A stretch of 64,000 nt of DNA from Clostridium_AD sp050717515 (GCF_050717515.1 NZ_JBOITL010000025.1:248001-312000), one strand, 5' to 3'. Shown: positions 34,029 through 42,737, numbered from the stretch's first letter. Numbers and translations are program-made. Notes: a model not told the origin generated them from the letters alone.

Positions 34029-35714
34029 AAACATTTTTTAGATATTTTAAACAAAAAGAAATTATTGATTACTGTTTACATATTATTGGGAATAGTATTG
34101 GCTTTGTTGGATGCTTTTAGTGCTAGCTATTTTAAAAGGGTATTAGATGATTTTGGAGATAAGTCCCTTTCTATTGCGACAATATGTATTTATGGGTTTG
34201 TTTTAGTGCTGATATGTTGTCTTAACTATTTCCATGAATATCCAAGTTGTAAATTGTCCCAAAGTATATATTTGAATTTCAAGTTAAAAGCATTGAGAAA
34301 AATGAGTACCATAGACTATGGATACTATCAATCATTAGGGACAGGCAATTTAATACAAAAAATAGAAAACGGAGCTAATGCAGGTAAAAGTATATTATTT
34401 GATTTTTACTTTCGATTATTTAGTGAATTGCTTCCAAGTATAGTTTTCAGTTTGATTTTCATTGCCAATATTGATAAGAATATTATGATTTATATTGCAA
34501 TTGGTTATGTGCTTGTCTTTGTGGTAACAAATATCTTGCTGAAATATTTATATAATATTAAAGCACATATTTTAAGTAATGAAGAAATTTTTAATAAATA
34601 TGTAGTTCGTGGATTTATGGAATTAATTGTTTTTAGAACTAACAAAAGATTTGAGCATGAGATAGGCAAAGCAACTAAGGCATCTGAAGAAATTGTGAAA
34701 TCAAAGACCAAAATGAGGATGATTCATGAAGCATTTTTCGCTATTTTTGCATTATTTATAACACTAATAAAAGTGATTATTATATATATTAGTTGGAAAA
34801 ACAATGCATTGTCGGTAGGTGACCTAGTTGCGTTACTTATCTTGATTGATAAGGCATATTCACCCATTGCTATATTTAATGTATTGTTCGTGCAATATAA
34901 ATTAGATATGAGTGCCTTTAGGAGATATACAGATTTATTGGATATGCCAGATGATACTAGATTAAATTCTGGAAAGATAGTAAATTCCATAGAGGGGAAT
35001 ATCTCTTTTAAGAATGTATGTTTTTCCTATGATGAGAAGAATATCTTTAAGGATTTATCCTTTGATATTCCGGCTGGAAGCTCAGTTGCATTCGTGGGAG
35101 AAAGTGGTTCAGGAAAATCAACAATTGTTAAGCAAATCATGAGTCTAATTAAGCCAGATGCGGGTAGTATTTATGTTGATAGAAATGATTTGTCAGAGAT
35201 TAACTTAAATCATTTTTACAATTACGTTTCCTATACGACCCAGGAATCCCCTATTTTTGATGGAACATTAAGAGAGAATATTGTTTTCGACAATGATATT
35301 TGCGATGAGGCAATTATTGAAGTATTAGAACGTGTTGGACTCACATCATTTTATTCTGCTCTACCAAAAGGACTCTATACAGAAGTTGGCGAAAGAGGTG
35401 TTATGCTTTCGGGGGGAGAACGTCAAAGGCTGGCATTAGCCAGAGTCTTCTTTGGAGACGCAAAAATTGTTATATTTGATGAAGCTACTTCAGCCATGGA
35501 TAATGTTACAGAAGAATTGGTAATGAAAAATATAATGCAATTCTTAGAAAACAAAACAATTATAACTATTGCTCATCGCCTTGGTACAATAAAAAATGTT
35601 GATAAAATATATGCATTCAAAGATGGTGAAATTGTTGGTGCGGGTGGTTTTAAGGAACTCTTAGATCATAACCAATATTTTGGACTGTTATGGAATGCTA
35701 CAATGAAAAATTAG
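34026..35714 (+). CDS. ABC exporter (membrane domain fused to ATPase)
   Basis: This is a 562-residue half-transporter. Residues 1-310 form the six-helix ABC_membrane domain and the rest is the ATPase, with Walker A GESGSGKST (358-366), Q-loop TTQESPIFDGT, signature LSGGERQRLALARV and Walker B IVIFDEATSAMD. It would homodimerise to export a lipid, peptide or drug. There is no N-terminal peptidase domain, so it is not a bacteriocin-processing exporter. The ATG at 34026 follows AGGAGG by 9 bases, and that ribosome site lies in a predicted hairpin, so translation is probably inducible. B. subtilis bmrCD, an ABC drug exporter with a leader peptide, is a precedent for such control. A terminator follows 17 bases after the stop. 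Confidence 0.92.
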   Translation: MKHFLDILNKKKLLITVYILLGIVLALLDAFSASYFKRVLDDFGDKSLSIATICIYGFVLVLICCLNYFHEYPSCKLSQSIYLNFKLKALRKMSTIDYGYYQSLGTGNLIQKIENGANAGKSILFDFYFRLFSELLPSIVFSLIFIANIDKNIMIYIAIGYVLVFVVTNILLKYLYNIKAHILSNEEIFNKYVVRGFMELIVFRTNKRFEHEIGKATKASEEIVKSKTKMRMIHEAFFAIFALFITLIKVIIIYISWKNNALSVGDLVALLILIDKAYSPIAIFNVLFVQYKLDMSAFRRYTDLLDMPDDTRLNSGKIVNSIEGNISFKNVCFSYDEKNIFKDLSFDIPAGSSVAFVGESGSGKSTIVKQIMSLIKPDAGSIYVDRNDLSEINLNHFYNYVSYTTQESPIFDGTLRENIVFDNDICDEAIIEVLERVGLTSFYSALPKGLYTEVGERGVMLSGGERQRLALARVFFGDAKIVIFDEATSAMDNVTEELVMKNIMQFLENKTIITIAHRLGTIKNVDKIYAFKDGEIVGAGGFKELLDHNQYFGLLWNATMKN

Positions 35715-35731
35715 ATAAAGGTTTTGATTAT

Positions 35732-35766
35732 GGCATTAGCTTGGATATTTGCTAATGCCTTTTTTA
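35732..35766 (+). terminator. Terminator of the ABC exporter gene
   Basis: GGCATTAGC (35732-35740) pairs with GCTAATGCC (35751-35759), followed by seven T. Confidence 0.92.
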
Positions 35767-35800
35767 TTTTAAAGGTGGCAAATTATATTAATTTAAAATC

Positions 35801-36580
35801 CTAATAAAAATCTAATGAAGCATCCACTCTAGATTTTTTCTCGAAATATGCAAATAAGAAATACCCAAGAATAATATAAAGTATACTTAAAACAATTTCT
35901 TTACTTAAAAGAGTATAAATTAGTGAGGAGGAACCCTTAGAAGCAACTAGCCTAGAAGCCTCAATGCTTCTGGTGATTGGAATGAATTTTGATATTACTA
36001 CTGCAAAATAAGGAAGCCTTTCTATTGGATAACTAGCACCGGTTAGTATAAATAAAAGCATAGCGGCAACATTTAGAAACATATGTATTTCTCTAACTAC
36101 TAGAGCAATACTTCCTAGAACAAGGCCAATAGACATACCAGCAATCATTGCTATTAAAATTGATAGGGAAAACTGAAAATGATTTATTCCTGACAGGTCA
36201 ATTTTAAACATGAAAACACCTATCAATAATCCTACTATTACTGTTACTGCTGCATCAAAGATATTAAAAAAAGATCTTGCTATAAAAGCTAAAAATTTAT
36301 TAGCAGGGGATGCAATTATTAATTCCAAGGTGCCTTGAGATCTTTCACTTCGTAGTAGTGAGCCTACTACAAATACAGAATTCCTTGTACAGAGTAAAAA
36401 TGCATTTCCTATAATCCAGGGAGTAATGTCTGAAGATTTATTGACGTATTTAACTAAAAGGGAATAAAATATCATATTAAGAGAAGGGTCTATTATTTTC
36501 ATTATTAGATAAAGTTTAGGGTCAAGCCACCCAAAGAGGGCTTTAAAGTATAAAAGAGATTGTCTAAAAAACCTTTTCAT
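35801..36580 (-). CDS. ABC-2 type transporter permease
   Basis: The 259-residue six-helix permease carries ERSQGTLELIIASP (about residue 80), the conserved ABC-2 segment that contacts the ATPase. An equivalent of SYPIERLPYFAVVISKFIPI lies before the last helices. It is translationally coupled to the preceding permease gene: the stop and the ATG at 36580 share one base (TAATG), after a GGAGG site. It forms a heteromeric exporter with the second permease and the ATPase. It is the last gene of the operon, ending close to the convergent exporter gene. Confidence 0.9.
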   Translation of the reverse strand: MKRFFRQSLLYFKALFGWLDPKLYLIMKIIDPSLNMIFYSLLVKYVNKSSDITPWIIGNAFLLCTRNSVFVVGSLLRSERSQGTLELIIASPANKFLAFIARSFFNIFDAAVTVIVGLLIGVFMFKIDLSGINHFQFSLSILIAMIAGMSIGLVLGSIALVVREIHMFLNVAAMLLFILTGASYPIERLPYFAVVISKFIPITRSIEASRLVASKGSSSLIYTLLSKEIVLSILYIILGYFLFAYFEKKSRVDASLDFY

Positions 36581-37365
36581 TAAAACACCTCCAAAGTTGC
36601 TTCTTTTCTGGCTTTCACATCGATTATATTGTAAAACCATTTATAAAGAATAAAGTATACAATTGTAATTACTATTAATCCTAATAAATATATATAGAAT
36701 TCTCTAAAATTTGTTATACCAGAAATACACATTCTACATAGTTTTAGCACATAAGTGGGAGTTAAAATATATGAAATAGGGCGTGTCCAAATAGGAAGTA
36801 CCTCTATTGGGAAAACTGTTCCGCAAAACAGAAAAATAGGATAATCCAAGCAGTTCATTAATACCCTTGTGTTTCTTGAAATGGCTAAGAGGCCTGATAA
36901 CATCATTGCGATGAAGGTAAAGGAGATAACCCCTAGAATCATACTAAGTGAAAAGTAAAATGGATTTGTAATTGAAAACTTTACTCCAAAGAAGAGTATT
37001 ACAAAAGCAAAACTTAAGATCATTGAAAATACGCCTAAGATAGTGTTTCCTATTACCTTTCCAAACATAATAGTTGAAAACTTTGCAGGAGAAGAGAAAA
37101 TAACTTGCAGAGCCCCCATAAATCTTTCTCTATCAATGTCGCCTGCAGAAGAAAAGCTTATAGAAGTCCACATGCTTGTTACAGCAGTGCCTAAGATAAC
37201 ATAGGATACAAACATATCATTGCTCTGTCCTTTATAGATAAGATATAGGGTCCATGAAAAAAGTATGGGATAAGCTATTATACAAAATTTAAACATAGAC
37301 CTTGAAAAGGACTGCTTCATTTGTAATAAACAAGATGAAAATACTACTTTTAAGGTGTTACTCAT
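36580..37365 (-). CDS. ABC-2 type transporter permease
   Basis: The 261-residue six-helix protein has RERFMGALQVIFSSP near residue 76, the same ATPase-coupling motif as its partner, and FPIEVLPIWTRPISYILTP near residue 190. Its start overlaps the ATPase gene stop by 4 bases. It completes an ABC-2 exporter with two permease subunits. Short loops mean that no substrate-binding domain is present. Function beyond export is unknown, but an ArsR-type regulator lies directly upstream. Confidence 0.9.
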   Translation of the reverse strand: MSNTLKVVFSSCLLQMKQSFSRSMFKFCIIAYPILFSWTLYLIYKGQSNDMFVSYVILGTAVTSMWTSISFSSAGDIDRERFMGALQVIFSSPAKFSTIMFGKVIGNTILGVFSMILSFAFVILFFGVKFSITNPFYFSLSMILGVISFTFIAMMLSGLLAISRNTRVLMNCLDYPIFLFCGTVFPIEVLPIWTRPISYILTPTYVLKLCRMCISGITNFREFYIYLLGLIVITIVYFILYKWFYNIIDVKARKEATLEVF

Positions 37366-38333
37366 TTTTTGTCACCTTCTATCATTTTTAAATATACATC
37401 TTCTAAGGTTGTCTCTCTCATTCCCATAGATAATACCTTATGGTTTGATAATTTTTCATTTATTGAGGTGATTGTTTTTCTTGCATCTTTACAGGAGATA
37501 TTTAAAATATAGGTTTGGTCCTCTTCCTTCACTGAGACATTTGATACATTTTCAATTGTCTTAAGAGAAGATAATAAATTATCGTCTAAAGTTAACAGTT
37601 TAACTTCTATTACGCTTCCGTCCATATCTTTTTTTAGGTTTTCAGGTTTATCCAGAGCTATTATTTCTCCATTATTTATAACGGCTATTCTATCACAGAG
37701 CTCATCTGCTTCATGCATATAATGAGTTGTCAAAATAATAGTTTTGCCCTCATTTGATAAACGCCTAATTATATCTCTTAATGTTTTCGCGCCAGAGGGG
37801 TCTAGTCCAATAGTTGGTTCATCTAAGAATAAAACTTCAGGATCATTGACGAGCCCTCTTGCAATTTGAAGTCTTTGTTTCATACCTTTTGAATAGGATT
37901 CAACCTTAAAATGAGCTTTGTCAGATAAACCCACAAGTTCCAAAAGCTTTTGAATTCTTTCTTTTTTTATTTTTTCATCAATACTGTATAAATCACAAAA
38001 ATAGGAGAGATTGTCCCAGGCGGATAATCTCCAATAAAGACTTCTTTCTCCACCGAAAATAAAGTTTATTCTTTTTCTAAGTTTTTTTTCATCTCCAAAG
38101 CAATTGTATCCAAGTACCTTTGCTTCGCCTGAAGTTGGGATTAATAGTGTTGTTAATATTTTTATGGTACTAGTTTTTCCTGCGCCATTAGGACCTAAAA
38201 GACCGAATATCTCTCCTTTTTTCACACTGAAACTTATTCCTTTTAAAGCGTTTACAGTTTTATGTTCATGTTTTATTATACCGACCTTTGTTTTATAATC
38301 ACGCTTTAAATCTTTTACTTCAATGACATTCAT
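37362..38333 (-). CDS. ABC-2 exporter ATP-binding protein (NatA/DrrA-like)
   Basis: The 323-residue ATPase has Walker A GPNGAGKTS, signature YSKGMKQRLQIARGL, Walker B VLFLDEPTIGLDPSG and H-loop TTHYMHEADELCD. The C-terminal accessory region of about 80 residues is typical of drug-exporting DrrA/NatA ATPases. The ATG at 38333 follows AAAGGAGG by 6 bases; the ATG at 38357 precedes that site. It overlaps the first permease gene by 4 bases. An inverted repeat AATTAGA/TCTAATT 27-46 bases upstream is a candidate operator. Confidence 0.92.
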   Translation of the reverse strand: MNVIEVKDLKRDYKTKVGIIKHEHKTVNALKGISFSVKKGEIFGLLGPNGAGKTSTIKILTTLLIPTSGEAKVLGYNCFGDEKKLRKRINFIFGGERSLYWRLSAWDNLSYFCDLYSIDEKIKKERIQKLLELVGLSDKAHFKVESYSKGMKQRLQIARGLVNDPEVLFLDEPTIGLDPSGAKTLRDIIRRLSNEGKTIILTTHYMHEADELCDRIAVINNGEIIALDKPENLKKDMDGSVIEVKLLTLDDNLLSSLKTIENVSNVSVKEEDQTYILNISCKDARKTITSINEKLSNHKVLSMGMRETTLEDVYLKMIEGDKK

Positions 38334-38359
38334 AATCATACCTCCTTTTACATTCAACT

Positions 38360-38379
38360 AATTAGACCAACATCTAATT
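38360..38379 (-). promoter_or_regulatory. Candidate operator of the ABC-2 operon
   Basis: The inverted repeat AATTAGA-N6-TCTAATT lies in the 125-base gap between the ArsR-type regulator gene and the ATPase gene. Confidence 0.5.
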
Positions 38380-38428
38380 ACAAGTATATATTACCATATG
38401 AATTATGCGATTACAACAGAATAAAATA

Positions 38429-38457
38429 AAAAATCTTACATTAATTGCAAGATTTTT
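38429..38457 (-). terminator. Terminator of the ArsR-type regulator gene
   Basis: AAAAATCTT (38429-38437) pairs with AAGATTTTT (38449-38457). On the minus strand it follows the stop codon directly. Confidence 0.8.
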
Positions 38458-39429
38458 CTATAAGTAGTTATTTAATGTGTCTATTATATCCTTGTAGGCA
38501 TTTTTATTTAAGGTGTAGTATTTAGTGTTTTTATCTCTTTCTTCATATATAAGACCAATAGATTTAAGTTGATCTAAATGATGTGATATTGTTGGGGTAC
38601 TTACACCGATTTTAGCAGCTAGTGTCTTACCAGAATAAGATTCAGAAGATAAAGCTTTAATAATATCAAGTCTACTTTTGTCACCAATTATTTTTAATGT
38701 TTTGGCAAGTTCAGTAGAATTTATAGATGAATTTAATAGGTTTACTGGATAAACTAATAATTGAGTATTAAAATTAAATATCCTCATAGGTTTATTGATG
38801 TAATAAAAGCTTGGCGCAAATAAATAATAATTAAAATCATATACCCTTTTGAATTTTTTTCCCATTATATCTTGAGCAATATTTAATGGTGATTTTTCCT
38901 TTAATTCAAGGGTTATATTATTAGTTTTTTCACTATATACATCATAATCTATGATAGCTTCTTCTTTTATAAAGCTATCTATATGTTTTAATGTCACAAG
39001 GAAATCTTCTTTAAAATTATTTGTATCATTAAATAAAATATCTAAATCATAAAGATTTAACCACTTAGCCTTAATATTTTCATCAAGGACATCATTTAAT
39101 TTGTCGTACTCTTTATAGATTAATTCAACTTCCTCTTTAGAAATTGAATCTCCAAAAAAGGTATAAATAAATTCAGTGTGTGACATAGCATTTATATTAG
39201 ATATAATGGCTTCCATATCATCAAGATTATCTATACACAAAGCAAACTCAAAGAATTCTAAACCCTTAAGCCTTAAATTTTTAATTTTATCAAAGAATGT
39301 ATTAGATTTATTAACAATTTTTCTAAATCTATCTATATCAGTATTCTCAGCTATGTGGTTTAAGCAACTTACTAATTCCACATAGTATAGAGGTTTATTT
39401 AAAACTTTTAATGCATAGTTATTATTCAT
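38458..39429 (-). CDS. ArsR-type winged-helix regulator with large N-terminal domain
   Basis: The 323-residue protein has its DNA-binding domain at the C-terminus: LKIIGDKSRLDIIKALS, then YSGKTLAAKIGVSTPTISHH (recognition helix) and the wing DKNTKYYTLNK, about residues 245-310. The first 240 residues are mixed helical, without transmembrane segments or metal-binding Cys, and resemble the effector part of DUF5937-type ArsR regulators. It probably represses the exporter genes that follow in the same direction. The gene ends in its own terminator, so the exporter is transcribed from a separate promoter with a candidate operator between. Confidence 0.85.
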   Translation of the reverse strand: MNNNYALKVLNKPLYYVELVSCLNHIAENTDIDRFRKIVNKSNTFFDKIKNLRLKGLEFFEFALCIDNLDDMEAIISNINAMSHTEFIYTFFGDSISKEEVELIYKEYDKLNDVLDENIKAKWLNLYDLDILFNDTNNFKEDFLVTLKHIDSFIKEEAIIDYDVYSEKTNNITLELKEKSPLNIAQDIMGKKFKRVYDFNYYLFAPSFYYINKPMRIFNFNTQLLVYPVNLLNSSINSTELAKTLKIIGDKSRLDIIKALSSESYSGKTLAAKIGVSTPTISHHLDQLKSIGLIYEERDKNTKYYTLNKNAYKDIIDTLNNYL

Positions 39430-39504
39430 AAAATCACCCTTTATATGTAATAACTATAGTATATCATATCACAGAGAAACAATTATTAAATTAAGTGTAT
39501 AATT

Positions 39505-39527
39505 AAAGACGTATTGTTCTATGGAAC
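39505..39527. repeat. 23-bp exact match to the UvrA-paralog gene
   Basis: These 23 bases recur exactly at 46446-46468, in the codons for KDVLFYGT of the UvrA-paralog gene, on the same strand. An exact match of this length in a 64-kb window is unlikely by chance, so this looks like a micro-duplication. Confidence 0.75.
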
Positions 39528-39589
39528 TGGGGTCCCTTATTATAACAAAAGTCTTTACTATTAAAAATAAAAGATATACAATCATATTG

Positions 39590-39601
39590 GAAACCGGTTT
39601 C
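39590..39601. promoter_or_regulatory. LacI-family operator upstream of the lacI-type gene
   Basis: The perfect 12-bp palindrome GAAACCGGTTTC has the central CG typical of LacI-family operators. It lies 32 bases before the regulator start and implies autoregulation. Confidence 0.75.
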
Positions 39602-39633
39602 AAATATATTGAGAATTTATGGAGATTAAGTTT

Positions 39634-40635
39634 ATGGATATGAGAGATATTGCCAAACTGGCAAAAGTTTCAAAAGCAACAGTGTCAAGAGTAATTAATA
39701 ATTCACAAAATGTAAGTCCGGAATTAAGGGCAAGGGTAGAAAAAGTTTTAAAAGAAACGGGGTATACCCCTAATTTATTAGCACAGGAGTTAGTAACTAA
39801 GAAAACAAAATTAATAGGAGTTATATTACCTAGAATTGGTATTGATACATTTTCGCATATAACTCAAGGCATTACCGATAAGTTGAACCAAGAAGGATAT
39901 AATATTTTGCTTGCGAGTTCAAGGGGAAGTGAAAATGATGAATTCAAATATTTTGATATTTTTCAAAAGAAACATTTGGATGGAATTATATTTTTCCACA
40001 CTGAGATTACAGACAAACACGTAAAATTGATTAATAAAATTAATATTCCAGTTGTAATAATGGGGCAACAAAATAGTGAAATAGATTCTTCCTATGTAAC
40101 ATATGATGATTTTAATGCAGCTAAGGAAATAGTATTACATTTGATTAGTCAAGGGCATGAAAAAATTGCATATATTGGCTTATCAGAAACTAAAGTTGCA
40201 ATAGGAAGTTTTAGAAAACAAGGTTATATTGCTGCATTAAAAGAGAATAACATTGATGTACCGGATGAATATTTATCAATAGGAGATTTTGAAATATCAT
40301 CAGGATATGATGCAATGAAAAGTATAATTAATAATTCCAAAACAATTCCTACTGCAGTATTTGCAGCCATAGATCGTTTAGCCTTTGGAGCAATACAGTA
40401 TTTAAAAGAAAAAGGATACAGGGTTCCAGAGGATATATCAGTAGTTGGTATAGATGATATGGATATTTCATCTATATTTGAACCGACTTTAACAACAATG
40501 CATTTTGATTATTATGATTCTGGAATTAAGGCGGCAAAACTAATATTAGAAAAATTGCAGAATGAAAAGATAGAAAATAAAAATATTGTTATGGCATATG
40601 AACTAAAGATTAGAAATAGTACAAAAAAATTATAA
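39634..40635 (+). CDS. LacI family transcriptional regulator
   Basis: The 333-residue protein starts with the LacI HTH and hinge helix (MRDIAKLAKVSKATVSRVIN, then YTPNLLAQELVTKKTKLIGV). Its periplasmic-binding-protein-like effector domain contains SYVTYDDFNAA, the ISVVGIDDMD segment and the LTTMHFDYYDSGIKAAKLI end typical of LacI/GalR regulators. The ATG at 39634 follows TGGAGA by 8 bases. Two copies of the palindrome lie before this gene and before the purine nucleoside phosphorylase gene, so it most likely controls itself and that gene. The effector would then be a nucleoside or purine, which is inference. Confidence 0.93.
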   Translation: MDMRDIAKLAKVSKATVSRVINNSQNVSPELRARVEKVLKETGYTPNLLAQELVTKKTKLIGVILPRIGIDTFSHITQGITDKLNQEGYNILLASSRGSENDEFKYFDIFQKKHLDGIIFFHTEITDKHVKLINKINIPVVIMGQQNSEIDSSYVTYDDFNAAKEIVLHLISQGHEKIAYIGLSETKVAIGSFRKQGYIAALKENNIDVPDEYLSIGDFEISSGYDAMKSIINNSKTIPTAVFAAIDRLAFGAIQYLKEKGYRVPEDISVVGIDDMDISSIFEPTLTTMHFDYYDSGIKAAKLILEKLQNEKIENKNIVMAYELKIRNSTKKL

Positions 40636-40666
40636 CAAGCCGTAGCATTATTTTTTTATATAATTG

Positions 40667-40678
40667 GAAATCGGTTTC
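40667..40678. promoter_or_regulatory. LacI-family operator upstream of the phosphorylase gene
   Basis: GAAATCGGTTTC differs by one base from the palindrome at 39590-39601 and lies 32 bases before the phosphorylase start. Confidence 0.72.
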
Positions 40679-40710
40679 TAGTTGTAACAAATTTTTAGGA
40701 GGATAAAAAT

Positions 40711-41532
40711 ATGAAGAACATGTATGATAAAGTTAGCGAATCAGCAAAGTATATAGAAAGCAAAATGAGCTTAAAGCCTAAAGTAGCAGTTATTTTAGGC
40801 TCAGGACTGGGTGATTTGGCTGATGCCATAGAAAATAAAGAATATATTAACTATAAGGATATACCAAATTTTCCACAATCAACAGTGGTGGGACATGAAG
40901 GAAGATTAGTTTTAGGGAAAATAAAAGGCGTAGCTGTACTTGCAATGCAAGGCAGATTTCATTATTTCGAAGGTTATACAATGAAAGAAGTTGCATACCC
41001 TGTGTTTGTGATGAAGCTTTTAGGCATTGAAAAGCTTATAGTAACTAATGCCTGTGGAGGTATAAACACAAGCTTTAGTCCTGGAACATTAATGATTATT
41101 ACAGATTTTATTAATTTAGTTTCGGATAACCCATTGATTGGACTTAATGATGAAAGATTTGGTCCAAGATTCCCTGATATGTCAGAACCATATAAACTTG
41201 ATCTAATAGATAAAGCAAAGAAAATTGCAGATGAAATAGGCGTTGAATATAAAGAGGGCGTTTATGCAGGGTTTATGGGGCCTTATTATGAAACCGCAGC
41301 AGAGATAAGATCAATGGGCAGGCAAGGGGCAGATGCTGTTGGAATGTCTACGGTTCCTGAAACTATAGCTGCAAATTATTTAGGCATAGATGTGCTTGGA
41401 ATATCTTGCATTACAAATATGGCTACAGGTATACAAAAACAAAAACATTCTCATGCAAGAGTGTTAGAAATAGCTAAAAAAGCATCAGTGGATTTCTGCA
41501 GATGGGTAGCTAAAATAATAGAGGATATTTAG
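40711..41532 (+). CDS. punA: Purine nucleoside phosphorylase, trimeric type
   Basis: The enzyme cleaves inosine or guanosine with phosphate to the base and ribose 1-phosphate. The 273-residue protein has the trimeric (PNP-I) motifs: GSG near 30-32 and GRFHYFEGY (His 84) for phosphate, VTNACGG, and GPYYETAAEIR with the purine-binding Glu 198. The Asn at 236 in the ITNMA segment favours 6-oxopurines. It is therefore the 6-oxopurine-specific form, not the hexameric DeoD type. AGGAGG precedes the ATG by 6 bases. Control by the adjacent LacI-family protein is supported by the shared operator. No nucleoside transporter is next to it. Confidence 0.95.
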   Translation: MKNMYDKVSESAKYIESKMSLKPKVAVILGSGLGDLADAIENKEYINYKDIPNFPQSTVVGHEGRLVLGKIKGVAVLAMQGRFHYFEGYTMKEVAYPVFVMKLLGIEKLIVTNACGGINTSFSPGTLMIITDFINLVSDNPLIGLNDERFGPRFPDMSEPYKLDLIDKAKKIADEIGVEYKEGVYAGFMGPYYETAAEIRSMGRQGADAVGMSTVPETIAANYLGIDVLGISCITNMATGIQKQKHSHARVLEIAKKASVDFCRWVAKIIEDI

Positions 41533-41606
41533 TTAAAAATGGAACCAAATTATAAGATAATTAATCATATTAAATGCAATCTAATCTCTTAGATAAATTG
41601 AAATTT

Positions 41607-41984
41607 TTATCTTTGTTGTAACTTTTTCCACTTTCTTATTTTTGTTCTGAAGGATTTGAACGGTGCAACAGTATTGATGTGAATCCACTTCCATATTGCC
41701 CAATTAGAGGGAGTGGATGATGACCAATTTCTTCCGCCTTGCTGAAATAATTCGACATCTTTATAACTGTTAATCAGTTCTATAATTTGCTGTTCTGCCT
41801 TTATAAACATAGTGCATAACTCTTTGAGAGTATATGCCTCGTATTGTTTATAAAAATTTTCATATAAACCACCGAGATTATTCCATTTATAGTCTGGAGT
41901 TGGCGTGATAACAATATGTCCTTGCTGTTCTTGTTTCTCCCAATCAAGAATGAGATTCAGCCAACCCAACTGATAAGCAATCAT
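41607..41984 (-). pseudogene. N-terminally truncated ClbS/DfsB family protein
   Basis: The 125 codons match the C-terminal three-quarters of ClbS/DfsB (DUF1706) proteins. These include YQLGWLNLILDWEKQEQQG, YKWNNLGGLY and the closing region NWAIWKWIHINTVAPFKSFR, the last of which is conserved. The family is about 165 residues long and begins with a further helix. Here the frame upstream of the ATG continues for seven codons (ADRTPSQ) and then meets TGA, so the N-terminal 40 or so residues are missing. There is no ribosome site at the internal ATG. The family binds or hydrolyses DNA-damaging colibactin-type compounds in some members. Most likely this is a pseudogene; a short functional form cannot be excluded. 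Confidence 0.7.
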
Positions 41985-42049
41985 TTGAGAAGGTGTTCTG
42001 TCAGCTCAGTGATTTGTTTTTGAATTGTTATTAGCTAAAGTTAAATTTA

Positions 42050-42253
42050 TTAATCAACAAATTTAAATAATTCTTCAACAGTCGTATTGAATACCTTGGC
42101 TATATCCATAGCTAATTTTAAGGATGGATTATATCTACCATTTTCTAAATGTACTATGGTTTCTCGTCTAACCTCCACTAATTTTGCAAGTTCAGCTTGC
42201 TTCATTAATGCTTTCTCTCTATATTCTTTAATGTTTGTATATAAAATCGGCAC
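42050..42253 (-). CDS. XRE family HTH regulator (YozG/Cro-like)
   Basis: The 67-residue protein is a bare XRE domain (KEYREKALMKQAELAKLVEV, RRETIVHLENGRYNPSLKLA, TTVEELF), like the small cytoplasmic regulators paired with membrane proteins in Firmicutes. The start is GTG at 42253, immediately after the stop of the membrane-protein gene (42254), so the two are one operon with the membrane-protein gene first. The strong palindrome upstream of that gene (42678-42737) is its probable operator. Target genes other than its own operon are unknown. Confidence 0.88.
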   Translation of the reverse strand: MPILYTNIKEYREKALMKQAELAKLVEVRRETIVHLENGRYNPSLKLAMDIAKVFNTTVEELFKFVD

Positions 42254-42670
42254 TTATTTACAAATCCCCTTTCTATCAAAATATATAAAGGATAATAATC
42301 TTATTACAGTAAATATAAATAGGATTAACATTAAACAGATTCCTACTGCAACCTTTGAGATAACAAAGTCCTTATAAGTTGGAGATACAAGTAGTATGCT
42401 GAATAAACCAATTGAAATCACTAAGAAATTCATACCAATCTTATTTACTTCCGATAATATACTAATTACTAATTCATCAGTTATACCATTTAACTTTTTT
42501 TCATTCAATATAATTATGCCCCATATTATAAACCAAATAACACTTGAAATAGTCATGAATTTTTCAGAATTGGTTGGATTTAATTTACTTAGTAATGCAC
42601 TAATTAATAGATATAATACTGTTACTACTTGCATAGCAAGCTTTAATTTAATATTCATTTTTGTATTCAT
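42254..42670 (-). CDS. Four-helix membrane protein paired with XRE regulator
   Basis: The 138-residue protein has about four transmembrane helices (near 10-30, 40-57, 78-98 and 108-130) with a short hydrophilic loop EKKLNGITDE between the second and third. It resembles DUF2178/DUF3796-type proteins that often precede a small XRE gene. I do not assign a function; an effect on regulator activity or localisation is possible. The ATG at 42670 follows AGGGAGG by 8 bases, and this ribosome site lies inside the left arm of a 26-bp palindrome. Confidence 0.75.
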   Translation of the reverse strand: MNTKMNIKLKLAMQVVTVLYLLISALLSKLNPTNSEKFMTISSVIWFIIWGIIILNEKKLNGITDELVISILSEVNKIGMNFLVISIGLFSILLVSPTYKDFVISKVAVGICLMLILFIFTVIRLLSFIYFDRKGICK

Positions 42671-42677
42671 AAAAGAA

Positions 42678-42737
42678 GCCTCCCTAAAGTTATATATTTA
42701 TAACTTGTATGTTATAAATATATAACTTTAGGAAGGT
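42678..42737. repeat. 26-bp-arm palindrome covering the ribosome site of the membrane-protein gene
   Basis: The arms 42679-42704 and 42711-42736 match at 25 of 26 positions, with a 6-base loop. In the minus-strand RNA the structure would contain the AGGGAGG site. It may act as operator, RNA hairpin or MITE-like element. Confidence 0.75.
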
